NCBI GenBank assembly: GCA_949527715.1
Contig: CATEWF010000001.1
Span: 1-64,000, forward strand
From: an uncultured Mycoplasmatota bacterium
GTDB lineage: Bacteria > Bacillota_I > Bacilli_A > Mycoplasmatales > Mycoplasmoidaceae
Length of the DNA stretch: 64,000 nt
Direction of reading: 5' to 3'
The notes under the pieces are model-generated. The model did no database searches. It had not been told where the DNA came from and was given only the letters and a program-made list of their open reading frames with translations. A program made the position numbers and the translations under genes. Of this stretch, positions 41,185 through 49,275 are shown one piece after another. Each line of letters starts with the position of its first letter. Positions within the stretch are counted from its first letter, which is position 1.

Positions 41185-42903
41185 ATGAAAGACAGTAGAA
41201 CATTTCACGAAATTTTTGGTATTTATGTAGAAAAACCGTATCAATTGGGTGTATTACGGGCTAAACAAAGAAATTATGAATGGCGCAGAATTGAGATATT
41301 GCAATTATTAAATGATATTTCAGAATTAGCAGAAACACATGATCCTCTTGGATATTTTGTAAATACGGTTGCAATTTTTGAAAATGTAAAAGAAAATGTT
41401 GAAGAAATAATTGATGGTAATCAAAGATTGACAACAACATTATTAATATATCTTACAATAAAAAATTTTATATTAAATAATAATTTGGGAAAACAGTATG
41501 AGTTTATTCTTAATGATATAGATAGAAGAATTTATCGGCACTATGATAAACGTGTAATTTTAAAACCAATGCCTGTTGATAAGCCTATTTTTGAGGATGT
41601 ATTGAATAATTGTCATGAAAAGATTCACAGCAACAATTATGAATATAAGACAACAAGAATTGCTAAAGCCTATAAGTTCATTTATGAATATTTTACAAAT
41701 TGTTGTATTGAAAAGGGTTATAATTATATAAATTCATTTTATATGGGTGGGCTTTATAATCTTCGTACCTTGATATTAGAACCTCAGAGTGAGAAGGAAG
41801 CCGCTAATTTGTTTCAGAAATCTAATACTTGTGGTTTAGAACTGAATAACAATACAAAAATTACAGTTTTTGTAAATCAGATTCTTGCGGACTATGTTGA
41901 TGATAATGATTTACCATTAGAAAAGTATGTAGAGTATAATACAAAATTTGCTAACGCTGTGGATAGTGTAAAAGATTTTAAAAAATCTTTTGTCTATTTT
42001 TTATATTATTTAAATAACACTTATGTTACATATACAAGAATTTATGATTCATTTTATAATTATTTGAATAATGTCCTTGTTTATGGTAAACAAAAATCAG
42101 ATAAATTTAGTAATATATTCGAATTAATTGATAAATTCTGTTATTTTACCAACTTCATTTATTCGTTACAAAACAATTATTTTGAAAATGAAACTAAAAA
42201 GATAAACTATTTGTTAAGTTTGTGTGGTACTTGTGTCTATACTGAAATCGCTATAATAGATATGTTTAGTGATAAATATGATTATGCCTTTAGTAACACA
42301 GAAAAATATAATATTATTGAAATGTTAATGATAATAACATTTCGTAGTAAATATCTCGTTAGTGGATTAAGTCATCCAGAGAAAAGAATGGCTTGCTTGA
42401 TTAACAAATGTTTGGAAATTAACAGTAAAACTAATGAAAGAATAGATAAAATTTTTAAAGAATATATTATAAATAGTGGTCTTTTAGAAGAAATGGGATA
42501 TGTTTCTGATGAAACTTTTGTAAGAGGTATTATTTATAAACCAATCTATAATAAACGTATTACTTCAGTTTTAAAATATGTTTTAACTAAATTAAATAAT
42601 TATTTTGGTGATGAACAAATTATTTTTGGAACCAATATAGATAATACTATTGAACATGTAATTCCACAAATAAATAATCAAAATGAAAAATTGTTACATA
42701 CAATAGGTAATTTGACTGTTTTATCAAGAAGTAATAATTCTTCATTAAAAAATGAAACATATGTAAATAAAAAATCAACATTAAATAAAAGTTCAATTCA
42801 TTTAAACCAGTACTTTATAGATAAAGACGATTTTAATTGGACTGATGTTGAAGAACGTAGCAAATATTTAGCACCAATAATGTGTGAAATTTTTAAAATA
42901 TAA
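41185..42903 (+). CDS. GmrSD-like DUF262-DUF1524 nuclease
   Basis: 572 residues. The N-terminal DUF262 domain has QRNYEW (28-33) and EEIIDGNQRLTT (D-G-x-Q-R, 77-81). The C-terminal DUF1524 HNH domain has NTIEHVIPQ (H491) and IGNLTVLSRSNNSSLKN. This is the fused GmrSD layout: GmrSD enzymes are NTP-dependent type IV restriction systems against modified DNA, and related proteins (for example BrxU) act similarly. A phage-borne copy could attack competing phages with modified DNA, or act as a superinfection-exclusion system. The middle 350 residues are helical. It lies between sirtuin and NadD. Confidence 0.85.
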   Translation: MKDSRTFHEIFGIYVEKPYQLGVLRAKQRNYEWRRIEILQLLNDISELAETHDPLGYFVNTVAIFENVKENVEEIIDGNQRLTTTLLIYLTIKNFILNNNLGKQYEFILNDIDRRIYRHYDKRVILKPMPVDKPIFEDVLNNCHEKIHSNNYEYKTTRIAKAYKFIYEYFTNCCIEKGYNYINSFYMGGLYNLRTLILEPQSEKEAANLFQKSNTCGLELNNNTKITVFVNQILADYVDDNDLPLEKYVEYNTKFANAVDSVKDFKKSFVYFLYYLNNTYVTYTRIYDSFYNYLNNVLVYGKQKSDKFSNIFELIDKFCYFTNFIYSLQNNYFENETKKINYLLSLCGTCVYTEIAIIDMFSDKYDYAFSNTEKYNIIEMLMIITFRSKYLVSGLSHPEKRMACLINKCLEINSKTNERIDKIFKEYIINSGLLEEMGYVSDETFVRGIIYKPIYNKRITSVLKYVLTKLNNYFGDEQIIFGTNIDNTIEHVIPQINNQNEKLLHTIGNLTVLSRSNNSSLKNETYVNKKSTLNKSSIHLNQYFIDKDDFNWTDVEERSKYLAPIMCEIFKI

Positions 42904-42916
42904 TATAGGTTTGTTT

Positions 42917-43534
42917 ATGAAAATAGGATTATATTTTGGTAGTTTTAACCCGATACACGAAGGACATATCTTTGTGGTAAAGAAAGCATTGGAAACAGGA
43001 ATAGATAAGTTATTCCTTGTTGTTTCACCCCAATCTCCATTCAAACCATTATCTGAACTTGCTTCTTTTAAGGACAGATTGGAAATGGCAAAAATTGCTA
43101 TAAAATCACATAATATTGAAGATAAAGTTGAAGCCGTAGATTGGGAAGAATATATGTATCCATCATATACGGCACATACATTACAGAAGTCTGTACCAAT
43201 GTTACAAGAAAATGATACAACCATTTTTATGGGGTTAGATAATTTCCTTACAATAGATAAATGGAAAGAACCTAATTACATTCTTGAAAATTATGGAATA
43301 CATATTATTCCAAGAGGTGATGATTTTGAAGAACGATTAATTACCGATAAGATAAAACAATTGAGGGAAAATGTTACTCCTAACCTTAAAAGTGTTACAT
43401 TTTCTATAATTGAACATACAATTAACATTTCTGCAACAGAGATTAGAAATAGAGTCAGAAATAATGAAAAAATTGAAAATATTATAGACTGTAATGTATT
43501 AAACTACATCATTAATAATGATTTATATAAATAA
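42917..43534 (+). CDS. nadD: Nicotinate-mononucleotide adenylyltransferase (NadD type)
   Basis: 205 residues from ATG 42917. GSFNPIHEGH (8-17) is the H-x-G-H nucleotidyltransferase site, VSPQSPFKP (36-44) matches the NadD substrate loop, and ISATEIR (171-177) is the C-terminal ATP-binding motif of bacterial NadD. The enzyme joins ATP and NaMN (or NMN) to give the dinucleotide precursor of NAD+. Length fits the family (about 190-215). Same unit as the sirtuin. Likely job: keep NAD+ up during infection. No obvious NAD synthetase is in the window. Confidence 0.9.
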   Translation: MKIGLYFGSFNPIHEGHIFVVKKALETGIDKLFLVVSPQSPFKPLSELASFKDRLEMAKIAIKSHNIEDKVEAVDWEEYMYPSYTAHTLQKSVPMLQENDTTIFMGLDNFLTIDKWKEPNYILENYGIHIIPRGDDFEERLITDKIKQLRENVTPNLKSVTFSIIEHTINISATEIRNRVRNNEKIENIIDCNVLNYIINNDLYK

Positions 43535-43539
43535 GAATT

Positions 43540-43587
43540 TTTAACATAAAAAATTTGTTTTATTGGAATAAAAGTGTTACCTTTGTA
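43540..43587 (+). promoter_or_regulatory. Bacteroidetes-type promoter
   Basis: TTAAC 43540-43544, TTTG 43553-43556, TACCTTTG 43578-43585 (21-base gap). Drives the LemA-like unit. Confidence 0.75.
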
Positions 43588-43604
43588 ACATCAATGAAAA
43601 AGAT

Positions 43605-43742
43605 ATGAATATGATAATTTTTTTATTATTTTTGATAGCCATATTAATCGGAATTATATGGTTTTATCGTTTGGTTGCTGAATGCAATCATGATGAAAGA
43701 ATATATAAATTGTTATATACCATATTTTTTATTAATTTGTGA
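43605..43742 (+). CDS. 45-residue membrane peptide
   Basis: ATG 43605. One clear helix (4-20), a charged stretch, and a second hydrophobic end. Directly upstream of the LemA-like gene. Function unknown. Confidence 0.5.
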   Translation: MNMIIFLLFLIAILIGIIWFYRLVAECNHDERIYKLLYTIFFINL

Positions 43743-43784
43743 TATAGTAATATTAATTTTTTTAATTGTTAATTTAATAATAAA

Positions 43785-44327
43785 ATGAGTAAAAACGTTA
43801 TTACAACAATTGTTATTGTGGCAGTATTTGCCATTGTGGGATTTACATTGTTCTCAATGGGTGTATCTTATCAGAATCAAGAGGTACGTTATGTAAATCA
43901 GTTTAAGGCAGAAAATCAGAAGATTGAAGCCGTGTATGATAATATGTGGAAATCTATCAAGCAGATTGCTGAAGTTTCTGACAAGTATCAGGATTCGTTT
44001 AAGGACATTTATGTACAGATTACTGATGCAAGGTATAATAAAGATAATGGTGTACTTATGAAGTGGATTACAGAGTCCAATCCTAATTTTGACCCATCTT
44101 TGTATCAGAAACTTGCTGGCGTAATTGAGGTAGAACGTAAGCGTTTCCTTAATGCACAGACTAAAATTATTGACATTGTAAGAGAACATAATAATATGCT
44201 TGATGTCATTCCATCTAAATGGTTTTTAAGTGGACGAGAATATCTTGAGTATGAAGTTATTTCTTCAAGTCGTTCTAAGCAAGTAATGGATACTCGTATG
44301 GATGATGATGTTCAAGTATTTAACTAA
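43785..44327 (+). CDS. LemA-like membrane protein
   Basis: 180 residues. One N-terminal membrane helix (6-27) is followed by a long four-helix type domain: KIEAVYDNMWKSIKQIAEV, then IEVERKRFLNAQTKIIDIVREHNNML and PSKWFL. The order agrees with LemA proteins (N-terminal anchor, then a helical bundle with E-x-x-R-x-x-F). Host LemA proteins are membrane proteins of unclear function. Codon use and base composition are a little less AT-rich here than around it. It is next to a large membrane protein at 44734 and may form a complex with it. Confidence 0.65.
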   Translation: MSKNVITTIVIVAVFAIVGFTLFSMGVSYQNQEVRYVNQFKAENQKIEAVYDNMWKSIKQIAEVSDKYQDSFKDIYVQITDARYNKDNGVLMKWITESNPNFDPSLYQKLAGVIEVERKRFLNAQTKIIDIVREHNNMLDVIPSKWFLSGREYLEYEVISSSRSKQVMDTRMDDDVQVFN

Positions 44328-44339
44328 AGTCAAATAAAA

Positions 44340-44726
44340 ATGACAAAGAAAGAATACATCAAATTTATTGATAAGTTATTTAATAGTACAAGTGAAATAT
44401 ATAATATTTACATAACATATTATGATAAAATAACAAGTAAAGTAGCATATAAGGTCATCAATTCACCAAGAGGTATAATTGGTGAACCTTATGTAAATCA
44501 ATTAAATATACTTATTGACCCAGAGTCTATATTTGATGTAATTAATCCTAATACTGATATAGAAATTAACGGGAATAATATTTTATTTCATTGTGGAAAA
44601 AGGATAAGACAAAAACAAGAAAAAATATTGAATGGAATAAAATATAACGGAATGGTTACAGTAGGCTATGAAACCTATAATTTTTCAATTAACAGTAAAT
44701 ATATTGTAAAATATCATATAAATTAA
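44340..44726 (+). CDS. Hypothetical protein
   Basis: 128 residues, basic, soluble, alpha/beta; no motif. Between the LemA-like and membrane-protein genes. Confidence 0.6.
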   Translation: MTKKEYIKFIDKLFNSTSEIYNIYITYYDKITSKVAYKVINSPRGIIGEPYVNQLNILIDPESIFDVINPNTDIEINGNNILFHCGKRIRQKQEKILNGIKYNGMVTVGYETYNFSINSKYIVKYHIN

Positions 44727-44733
44727 ATATATA

Positions 44734-45897
44734 ATGATTTGGTTTAGTTTATTCATACCTTTTATTTTATCAATTCTCTTTCTTCTTTATTTTAATAAAG
44801 ATAGTTTTAGTGATAGATTTAATTCAGATGAGTTAAAATTTAATTTGGTTGTATTATTTGTGCCTACTTTGATTGTTGGTATAGTTATGTTAATTATGAA
44901 CTTGGCTATGATTAGTAATAATACTGATGATGTAGAATATCTTTCATATTACTATACTAAAATATATCACGAAGATAAGTGGAATGAAAGAGTATGGGTA
45001 ACTAAGACCAGAACCGTTACTGATAGCAAAGGAAATACACATACAGAAACCTATCAAGAACGAGAAACACGCACCCATCCAGAAAAATGGTATGGATATT
45101 TGAATAATGGTTCGGAGTTATCATTAACACCAAATGAGTATAATAATATTAGAAAACGATGGAATGTACCAGAACATTTTATTGACAAACATCGAAATTA
45201 TTATACGATTGATGGCGATGCACAAGAATATATATGGGATAAGAATAATGAAACCATAAAAACATATGTTAAGAAACATCATTATACTAATAAGGTAATT
45301 GGTACAGAAACTGCTTTTAAATTTAATGAAATAACACAAGAAGAAGCAAAAACATTGGGTTTATATGATTATCCTAACATAGATAATAATGATGAACAAG
45401 ACCCGATAATAGGTTACAAAAAGTTTATATCATTTAATGATATTAAACAAATTAAATTGTATAATGCGCTTAATGGTTATAAAAAACAAATAGGTGTTTA
45501 TGTTTTAATATATCCAAATTCTTCTTCAAGCATTGTAGAAGACCAACGTTCTTATTGGCAAGGTGGAAATAAAAACGAATTTGTAATATGTGTTGGAATT
45601 GACTCATTAACAAATAAAGTACAATGGTCACAATGTTTTAGTTGGCTTGATGATATTACAATGGAAGTAGAGTGCCGAAACTTTATTAACAGTCAAGATA
45701 AGTTGAATATCACCGTTTTAAATAATTGGTTAGAAAAAAACAGTAATCTATGGAAACGTAAAGAATTTAGTGATTTCAATTATCTTAATGTAAGTTTAAG
45801 TGATAGTCAGGAAATTACGATTTTATGGACGGTCATTATATTATCATTGATAATGGCAATATCTGGGGTCATAATGATTAAATCAAATGATTTATAA
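44734..45897 (+). CDS. Large membrane protein
   Basis: 387 residues. Two N-terminal membrane helices (about 3-20 and 37-62) and one at the C-terminus (about 362-384) frame a 300-residue soluble domain, probably exported. The stretch TKTRTVTDSKGNTHTETYQ is a long beta hairpin. Near it lie EKWYGYL and many aromatic residues. Resembles membrane proteins found beside LemA genes in phages; function unknown. Confidence 0.65.
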   Translation: MIWFSLFIPFILSILFLLYFNKDSFSDRFNSDELKFNLVVLFVPTLIVGIVMLIMNLAMISNNTDDVEYLSYYYTKIYHEDKWNERVWVTKTRTVTDSKGNTHTETYQERETRTHPEKWYGYLNNGSELSLTPNEYNNIRKRWNVPEHFIDKHRNYYTIDGDAQEYIWDKNNETIKTYVKKHHYTNKVIGTETAFKFNEITQEEAKTLGLYDYPNIDNNDEQDPIIGYKKFISFNDIKQIKLYNALNGYKKQIGVYVLIYPNSSSSIVEDQRSYWQGGNKNEFVICVGIDSLTNKVQWSQCFSWLDDITMEVECRNFINSQDKLNITVLNNWLEKNSNLWKRKEFSDFNYLNVSLSDSQEITILWTVIILSLIMAISGVIMIKSNDL

Positions 45898-45904
45898 TTA
45901 ACAT

Positions 45905-46035
45905 ATAATAATAGGAATACACTGAATGGGAGACTGATGCCACAACAGTTGCAGGAAGTTGCGAAAGCACAATATAATAGCACAAATGTTAGCAGAAGAG
46001 TGCGCCCTAATGTCTGTTGAACAAACTATATACAG
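45905..46035 (+). other. GC-richer non-coding island with a V-R-P-type remnant
   Basis: The stretch between 45897 and 46073 has no gene. From about 45918 to 46020 it is much richer in G and C than its surroundings. A 27-codon frame (45937-46020) ends YNSTNVSRRVRPNVC, like the V-R-P end of variable-region proteins. A second frame upstream reads EYTEWETDATTVAGSC. Together they look like a frame-broken relic of a lectin-fold variable region or its template. It is not a tRNA: no cloverleaf or CCA end. Confidence 0.4.
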
Positions 46036-46072
46036 AAGGTAAGTGTTATTTCTATTATTTTTTTTTATTAAT

Positions 46073-46756
46073 ATGAAAAAAGATAATCCAAGTCAACAAA
46101 AGATTGTTGATACTATTTCCTTAAAACAAAGGAAAGATAGTCATAAAAAATATAAAATAGAAAGTCTTGAATCGCTTAAAACTTTAAGAACACGTTGGTT
46201 TAATGAAACCAACTATTATTATAGGGATAAAGATAGTTTAAGTGATAAAAGAGAAGTCTTTAATTTTATGGTTGAACATATTAATCATAGTAAAGATTGG
46301 TATGCTAACTGTTTTACTTCTTCTGATAGAAAATTATATAAAACATTAATTAGATTAGATTATAGTAGAGAATATAATAAAGAAAAACCATCTTCTATTT
46401 CGTATGTTCATTGGGATTACGAAAAATTTGGTTTTGGTGATGCTATCATTCTTAATAAACGAAACAATAGAAGAAGTTGGTTTATAACTGATAATGAATG
46501 GAAAGAAATTATTAAAACTGTGAAACATATTGCTCCGTGGGTAAAACGGCTTATCTATGCAAGTAATAATAATTACGTTTCTAAAAAGGATATAAACAAT
46601 ATTATCAATAGTGGTTGTGAATTAATCGGGGAAACAAATGCCAAAATATATAGACGTTCATTTGATATAGAAATATTCGGAGGTTGTGAAGGTAGATATA
46701 TTAAACATATACCAGAGGAGGTAAAAGAATTTAAAGGTTATGAATTTATTATTTAG
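46073..46756 (+). CDS. Hypothetical protein
   Basis: 227 residues from ATG 46073; the longer frame from GTG 46043 adds only a run of Phe. Very basic, helical, aromatic-rich (NEPWVKRLIYASNNN type). Ends before the Thg1 promoter. No family recognised. Confidence 0.65.
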   Translation: MKKDNPSQQKIVDTISLKQRKDSHKKYKIESLESLKTLRTRWFNETNYYYRDKDSLSDKREVFNFMVEHINHSKDWYANCFTSSDRKLYKTLIRLDYSREYNKEKPSSISYVHWDYEKFGFGDAIILNKRNNRRSWFITDNEWKEIIKTVKHIAPWVKRLIYASNNNYVSKKDINNIINSGCELIGETNAKIYRRSFDIEIFGGCEGRYIKHIPEEVKEFKGYEFII

Positions 46757-46762
46757 CAATAT

Positions 46763-46810
46763 TTAACACAAAAATATTTGTTTATATTAAAGAAAAATCG
46801 TACCTTTGCA
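46763..46810 (+). promoter_or_regulatory. Bacteroidetes-type promoter (Thg1 unit)
   Basis: TTAAC 46763-46767, TTTG 46777-46780, TACCTTTG 46801-46808. Drives Thg1, RNA ligase, XRE regulator and kinase genes. Confidence 0.8.
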
Positions 46811-46836
46811 TTGTTAAATATAAAAATCATAAGTAT

Positions 46837-47661
46837 ATGAAATTCGATAGTTTAAAAGAAAAATGTGAGTATTATCGTGGTCTTAACGATTCAAGGCTTG
46901 TACCAAATTCATATGTGATGGTAATGCTTGATGGCAGGTCGTTTTCAAAAAACATTAAAAATCATTTTAAGAAACCTTTTGATGAAGATTTTATTGAAAT
47001 GATGAATGAAACGGCTAAATATGTTTGTGCAAATGTACAAGGTTGTAAGATGGCATATACACAAAGTGATGAAATTAGTCTAATTATTACTGATTTTGAA
47101 GATATTAATACAGATTCATTCTTTGGTTTACGTAATAATAAACTACATTCAATCATTGCTTCCCTTGCTACTTCAAAATTTAATCAACTTATGATAGAGT
47201 ATGCCTTTGAAAATGCAGCAATTGTTAAAGCAGAATTTAATCTTAAAAATATTAAGAATATAATTAATGCAACTAAACTTTATCAGTTTGATTGTAAATG
47301 TTGGAATGTACCTTCTTGGAATGATACATTTGCTTGGTTGCTATATCGTCAAATTGATTGTATTCGTAATTCAAAACAGCAAGCAGCACAGTCTTATTTA
47401 TCACATAAAGAATTAGTAGGTAATGAATGTGATAAACAAATTGAAATGCTTAAAGATGCACATGGTATTGATTGGTATACAGAATATAATGATGGTATGA
47501 AATACGGACGTTTTATTTATCGTGATAAGGAACATTTTGTATCTGATAAATATGGCGAATACGAAAGAACTGTATGGAATAGTCATTATGCATTTCCTTT
47601 AATGGAAGACGGTGGGAAAGAGCGTTTTAATGAACTTAATTTAATACCAAAGTTGTCATGA
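46837..47661 (+). CDS. Thg1-like 3'-5' nucleotide transferase
   Basis: 274 residues. MLDGRSFSK (30-38) with the metal-binding Asp32, YTQSDEISL (74-82) with Asp78 and Glu79, and FDCKCWNVPSW ... LLYRQIDCIRNS match the tRNA-His guanylyltransferase superfamily. Thg1-like proteins add nucleotides to RNA 5' ends in the 3'-to-5' direction, which can restore tRNAs that have lost 5' bases. Its stop overlaps the next ATG. Beside an RNA ligase, this points to tRNA repair. Role in phage not known to me. Confidence 0.9.
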   Translation: MKFDSLKEKCEYYRGLNDSRLVPNSYVMVMLDGRSFSKNIKNHFKKPFDEDFIEMMNETAKYVCANVQGCKMAYTQSDEISLIITDFEDINTDSFFGLRNNKLHSIIASLATSKFNQLMIEYAFENAAIVKAEFNLKNIKNIINATKLYQFDCKCWNVPSWNDTFAWLLYRQIDCIRNSKQQAAQSYLSHKELVGNECDKQIEMLKDAHGIDWYTEYNDGMKYGRFIYRDKEHFVSDKYGEYERTVWNSHYAFPLMEDGGKERFNELNLIPKLS

Positions 47662-47855
47662 AAGTAATTATAACAGAAGTTAAAATAGGATGGTTCAAGA
47701 ATGAATATTCTAAAATTAGAGAGTTTGATGAATGGAAATATGAATATCTTCCTGTAATAGATGATGTATTGTTTATTAATGATGAACAATATAAAGTTCT
47801 TCAAAGAAGTTTTCATTGTATAGATATAGTACAAATTTATGTAAGAAAGGTCTAA
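47658..47855 (+). CDS. Hypothetical protein
   Basis: 65 residues, ATGA overlap with Thg1, beta-rich, mixed charge. Lies between Thg1 and the RNA ligase. Function unknown; the coupling suggests a helper. Confidence 0.6.
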   Translation: MKVIITEVKIGWFKNEYSKIREFDEWKYEYLPVIDDVLFINDEQYKVLQRSFHCIDIVQIYVRKV

Positions 47856-47861
47856 ATTATT

Positions 47862-48539
47862 ATGAAAAGATACGATTCAATAGATAATGTAAGATATGAC
47901 AAAACCCTTATGGGTGAAGAAGTTTGGGCTTTTAACAAACTTGATGGACAAAATTTTGGTGTTAAGTATTCACCTAAAAATAAAGAGTTTACAGATTTTA
48001 CATCAAGAAATTGTAATGTCGATGAAACACATTCTCAATTTGGTGATGCTGTAAAGTATTTTAAAGAACATTATGCTGATAGACTGAAAGAAATTATTAA
48101 TAGTAATTCTGGTAAAAATCAAATTTTCAAGGGAGTTGAAGAAATAATGTTTTTCTTTGAGTGGTATGGTGAAAACTCATTTGCTGGTTTTCACACCGAA
48201 GGTGATGAACTTAAACTTGCTTTGATTGATGTCTTTATGAAAAAGAAGGGTTATATAGAGCCAAAAGAATTTTATGAATTATTTTGTAATGATCCAATAA
48301 TTCTAACTCCAGAAGTAATTTATAAAGGCAAATTAACACAAGAGTTTATTAATTCTATTAATGAAAATGATTGGACACAGGATGGCTGTCAATACCCTAA
48401 TGTAAAAGAAGGTGTAGTTATTAGACGTTCTACTAGAATGAAAGGTCAAAGAATGCCTAAAACGAAAACAAAGACTAAATGGTGGATAAATAAATTACAC
48501 GAGAACTTTACTGAGGAAGAATGTAAGAAATTGGAGTAA
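47862..48539 (+). CDS. RNA ligase, second type
   Basis: 225 residues. Motif I FNKLDGQN (K26), then FTSRN with R49, motif III FFFEWYG (97-103), motif IV LALIDVF (119-125), motif V KEGVVIR (182-188) with a late KTKTK (202-206). These are the covalent nucleotidyltransferase motifs. It differs from the ligase at 24289 in all segments outside these motifs. It would join RNA 3'-OH and 5'-phosphate ends. Same unit as Thg1, 6 bases from the gene between. Confidence 0.85.
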   Translation: MKRYDSIDNVRYDKTLMGEEVWAFNKLDGQNFGVKYSPKNKEFTDFTSRNCNVDETHSQFGDAVKYFKEHYADRLKEIINSNSGKNQIFKGVEEIMFFFEWYGENSFAGFHTEGDELKLALIDVFMKKKGYIEPKEFYELFCNDPIILTPEVIYKGKLTQEFINSINENDWTQDGCQYPNVKEGVVIRRSTRMKGQRMPKTKTKTKWWINKLHENFTEEECKKLE

Positions 48540-48567
48540 TAAACTATTACATTAAGAAGTTTTAAAA

Positions 48568-48843
48568 ATGGAAGTTAAATCTAAAAGAGCCGAAGGTGTT
48601 TTGAAAGAAATACTTGATAAAATTGATGAAGTAGAACTTACAAGAACCCGTAAACGTATGATGTTAGCAGTAAAGATTAGTGAAGCAATGATTAAATGTG
48701 GCTATAGTAAAGAACAATTCGCTCATCTTATGAACAAGGATGTATCTATTATTTCAGATTGGTTATCTGGCGATGAAAATTTTACGATTAACACTTTAAT
48801 GGATATCGAGAATATTCTTGGAATAAAACTTCTTAATGTATAA
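48568..48843 (+). CDS. XRE-family helix-turn-helix protein
   Basis: 91 residues. Residues 33-88 fit an XRE/HigA-type DNA-binding domain: MMLAVKISEAMIKCGYSKEQ, FAHLMNKDVSIISDWLSGDEN, FTINTLMDIENILGIKL. Its size and N-terminal helix are typical of antitoxins of HigA type. It may repress the operon, but the gene after it shows no toxin motif. Confidence 0.75.
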   Translation: MEVKSKRAEGVLKEILDKIDEVELTRTRKRMMLAVKISEAMIKCGYSKEQFAHLMNKDVSIISDWLSGDENFTINTLMDIENILGIKLLNV

Positions 48844-48853
48844 TTTTTTTATT

Positions 48854-49270
48854 ATGGAATATATTGTAGAAAAAGAGTTTCTATCTAAATTAGGTAGAAT
48901 GAATGGAAAAGTACGAGAAGAAATTGTTAAAAAATTTCCTGAAATATACAATGATGAGGCTAAATTTTGCTATATTGGTCAAATAATTTATTCAAAGAAA
49001 AAAGAATCCTTTTATACTATTGTAAAAGTAAAAAATGAAATAAAGTTTCTTAATATTACTAATAGTAGTTTTTGGAAGAATACTATAAAGTTAGATTACG
49101 ATAAATATCCGACATATACTCCTGGTAGTGATGATGATAAGATTATAACTAAAGGTATGTTCCGTGATTTGTTAGGAGAATTTTCTTATAGATTTGAAGA
49201 ATTTATACCAATTAGAAATAATGATATGCTTCGTTTAAGAAATAGCCTTATGACTGATAAAAATTGTTAA
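48854..49270 (+). CDS. Hypothetical protein next to XRE gene
   Basis: 138 residues from ATG 48854; a longer start at 48836 lies in the XRE gene. Basic, alpha/beta, with FWKNTIKLDYDKYPTYTPGSDDDK. No toxin family recognised. The context after an antitoxin-like regulator makes a partner role possible. Confidence 0.6.
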   Translation: MEYIVEKEFLSKLGRMNGKVREEIVKKFPEIYNDEAKFCYIGQIIYSKKKESFYTIVKVKNEIKFLNITNSSFWKNTIKLDYDKYPTYTPGSDDDKIITKGMFRDLLGEFSYRFEEFIPIRNNDMLRLRNSLMTDKNC

Positions 49271-49275
49271 GAATA

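Noticed and set aside
48568..49270. HigBA-type toxin-antitoxin pair
   Set aside because: The XRE protein fits an antitoxin, but the 138-residue neighbour shows no RelE/HigB features and the order (antitoxin first) alone is not enough.
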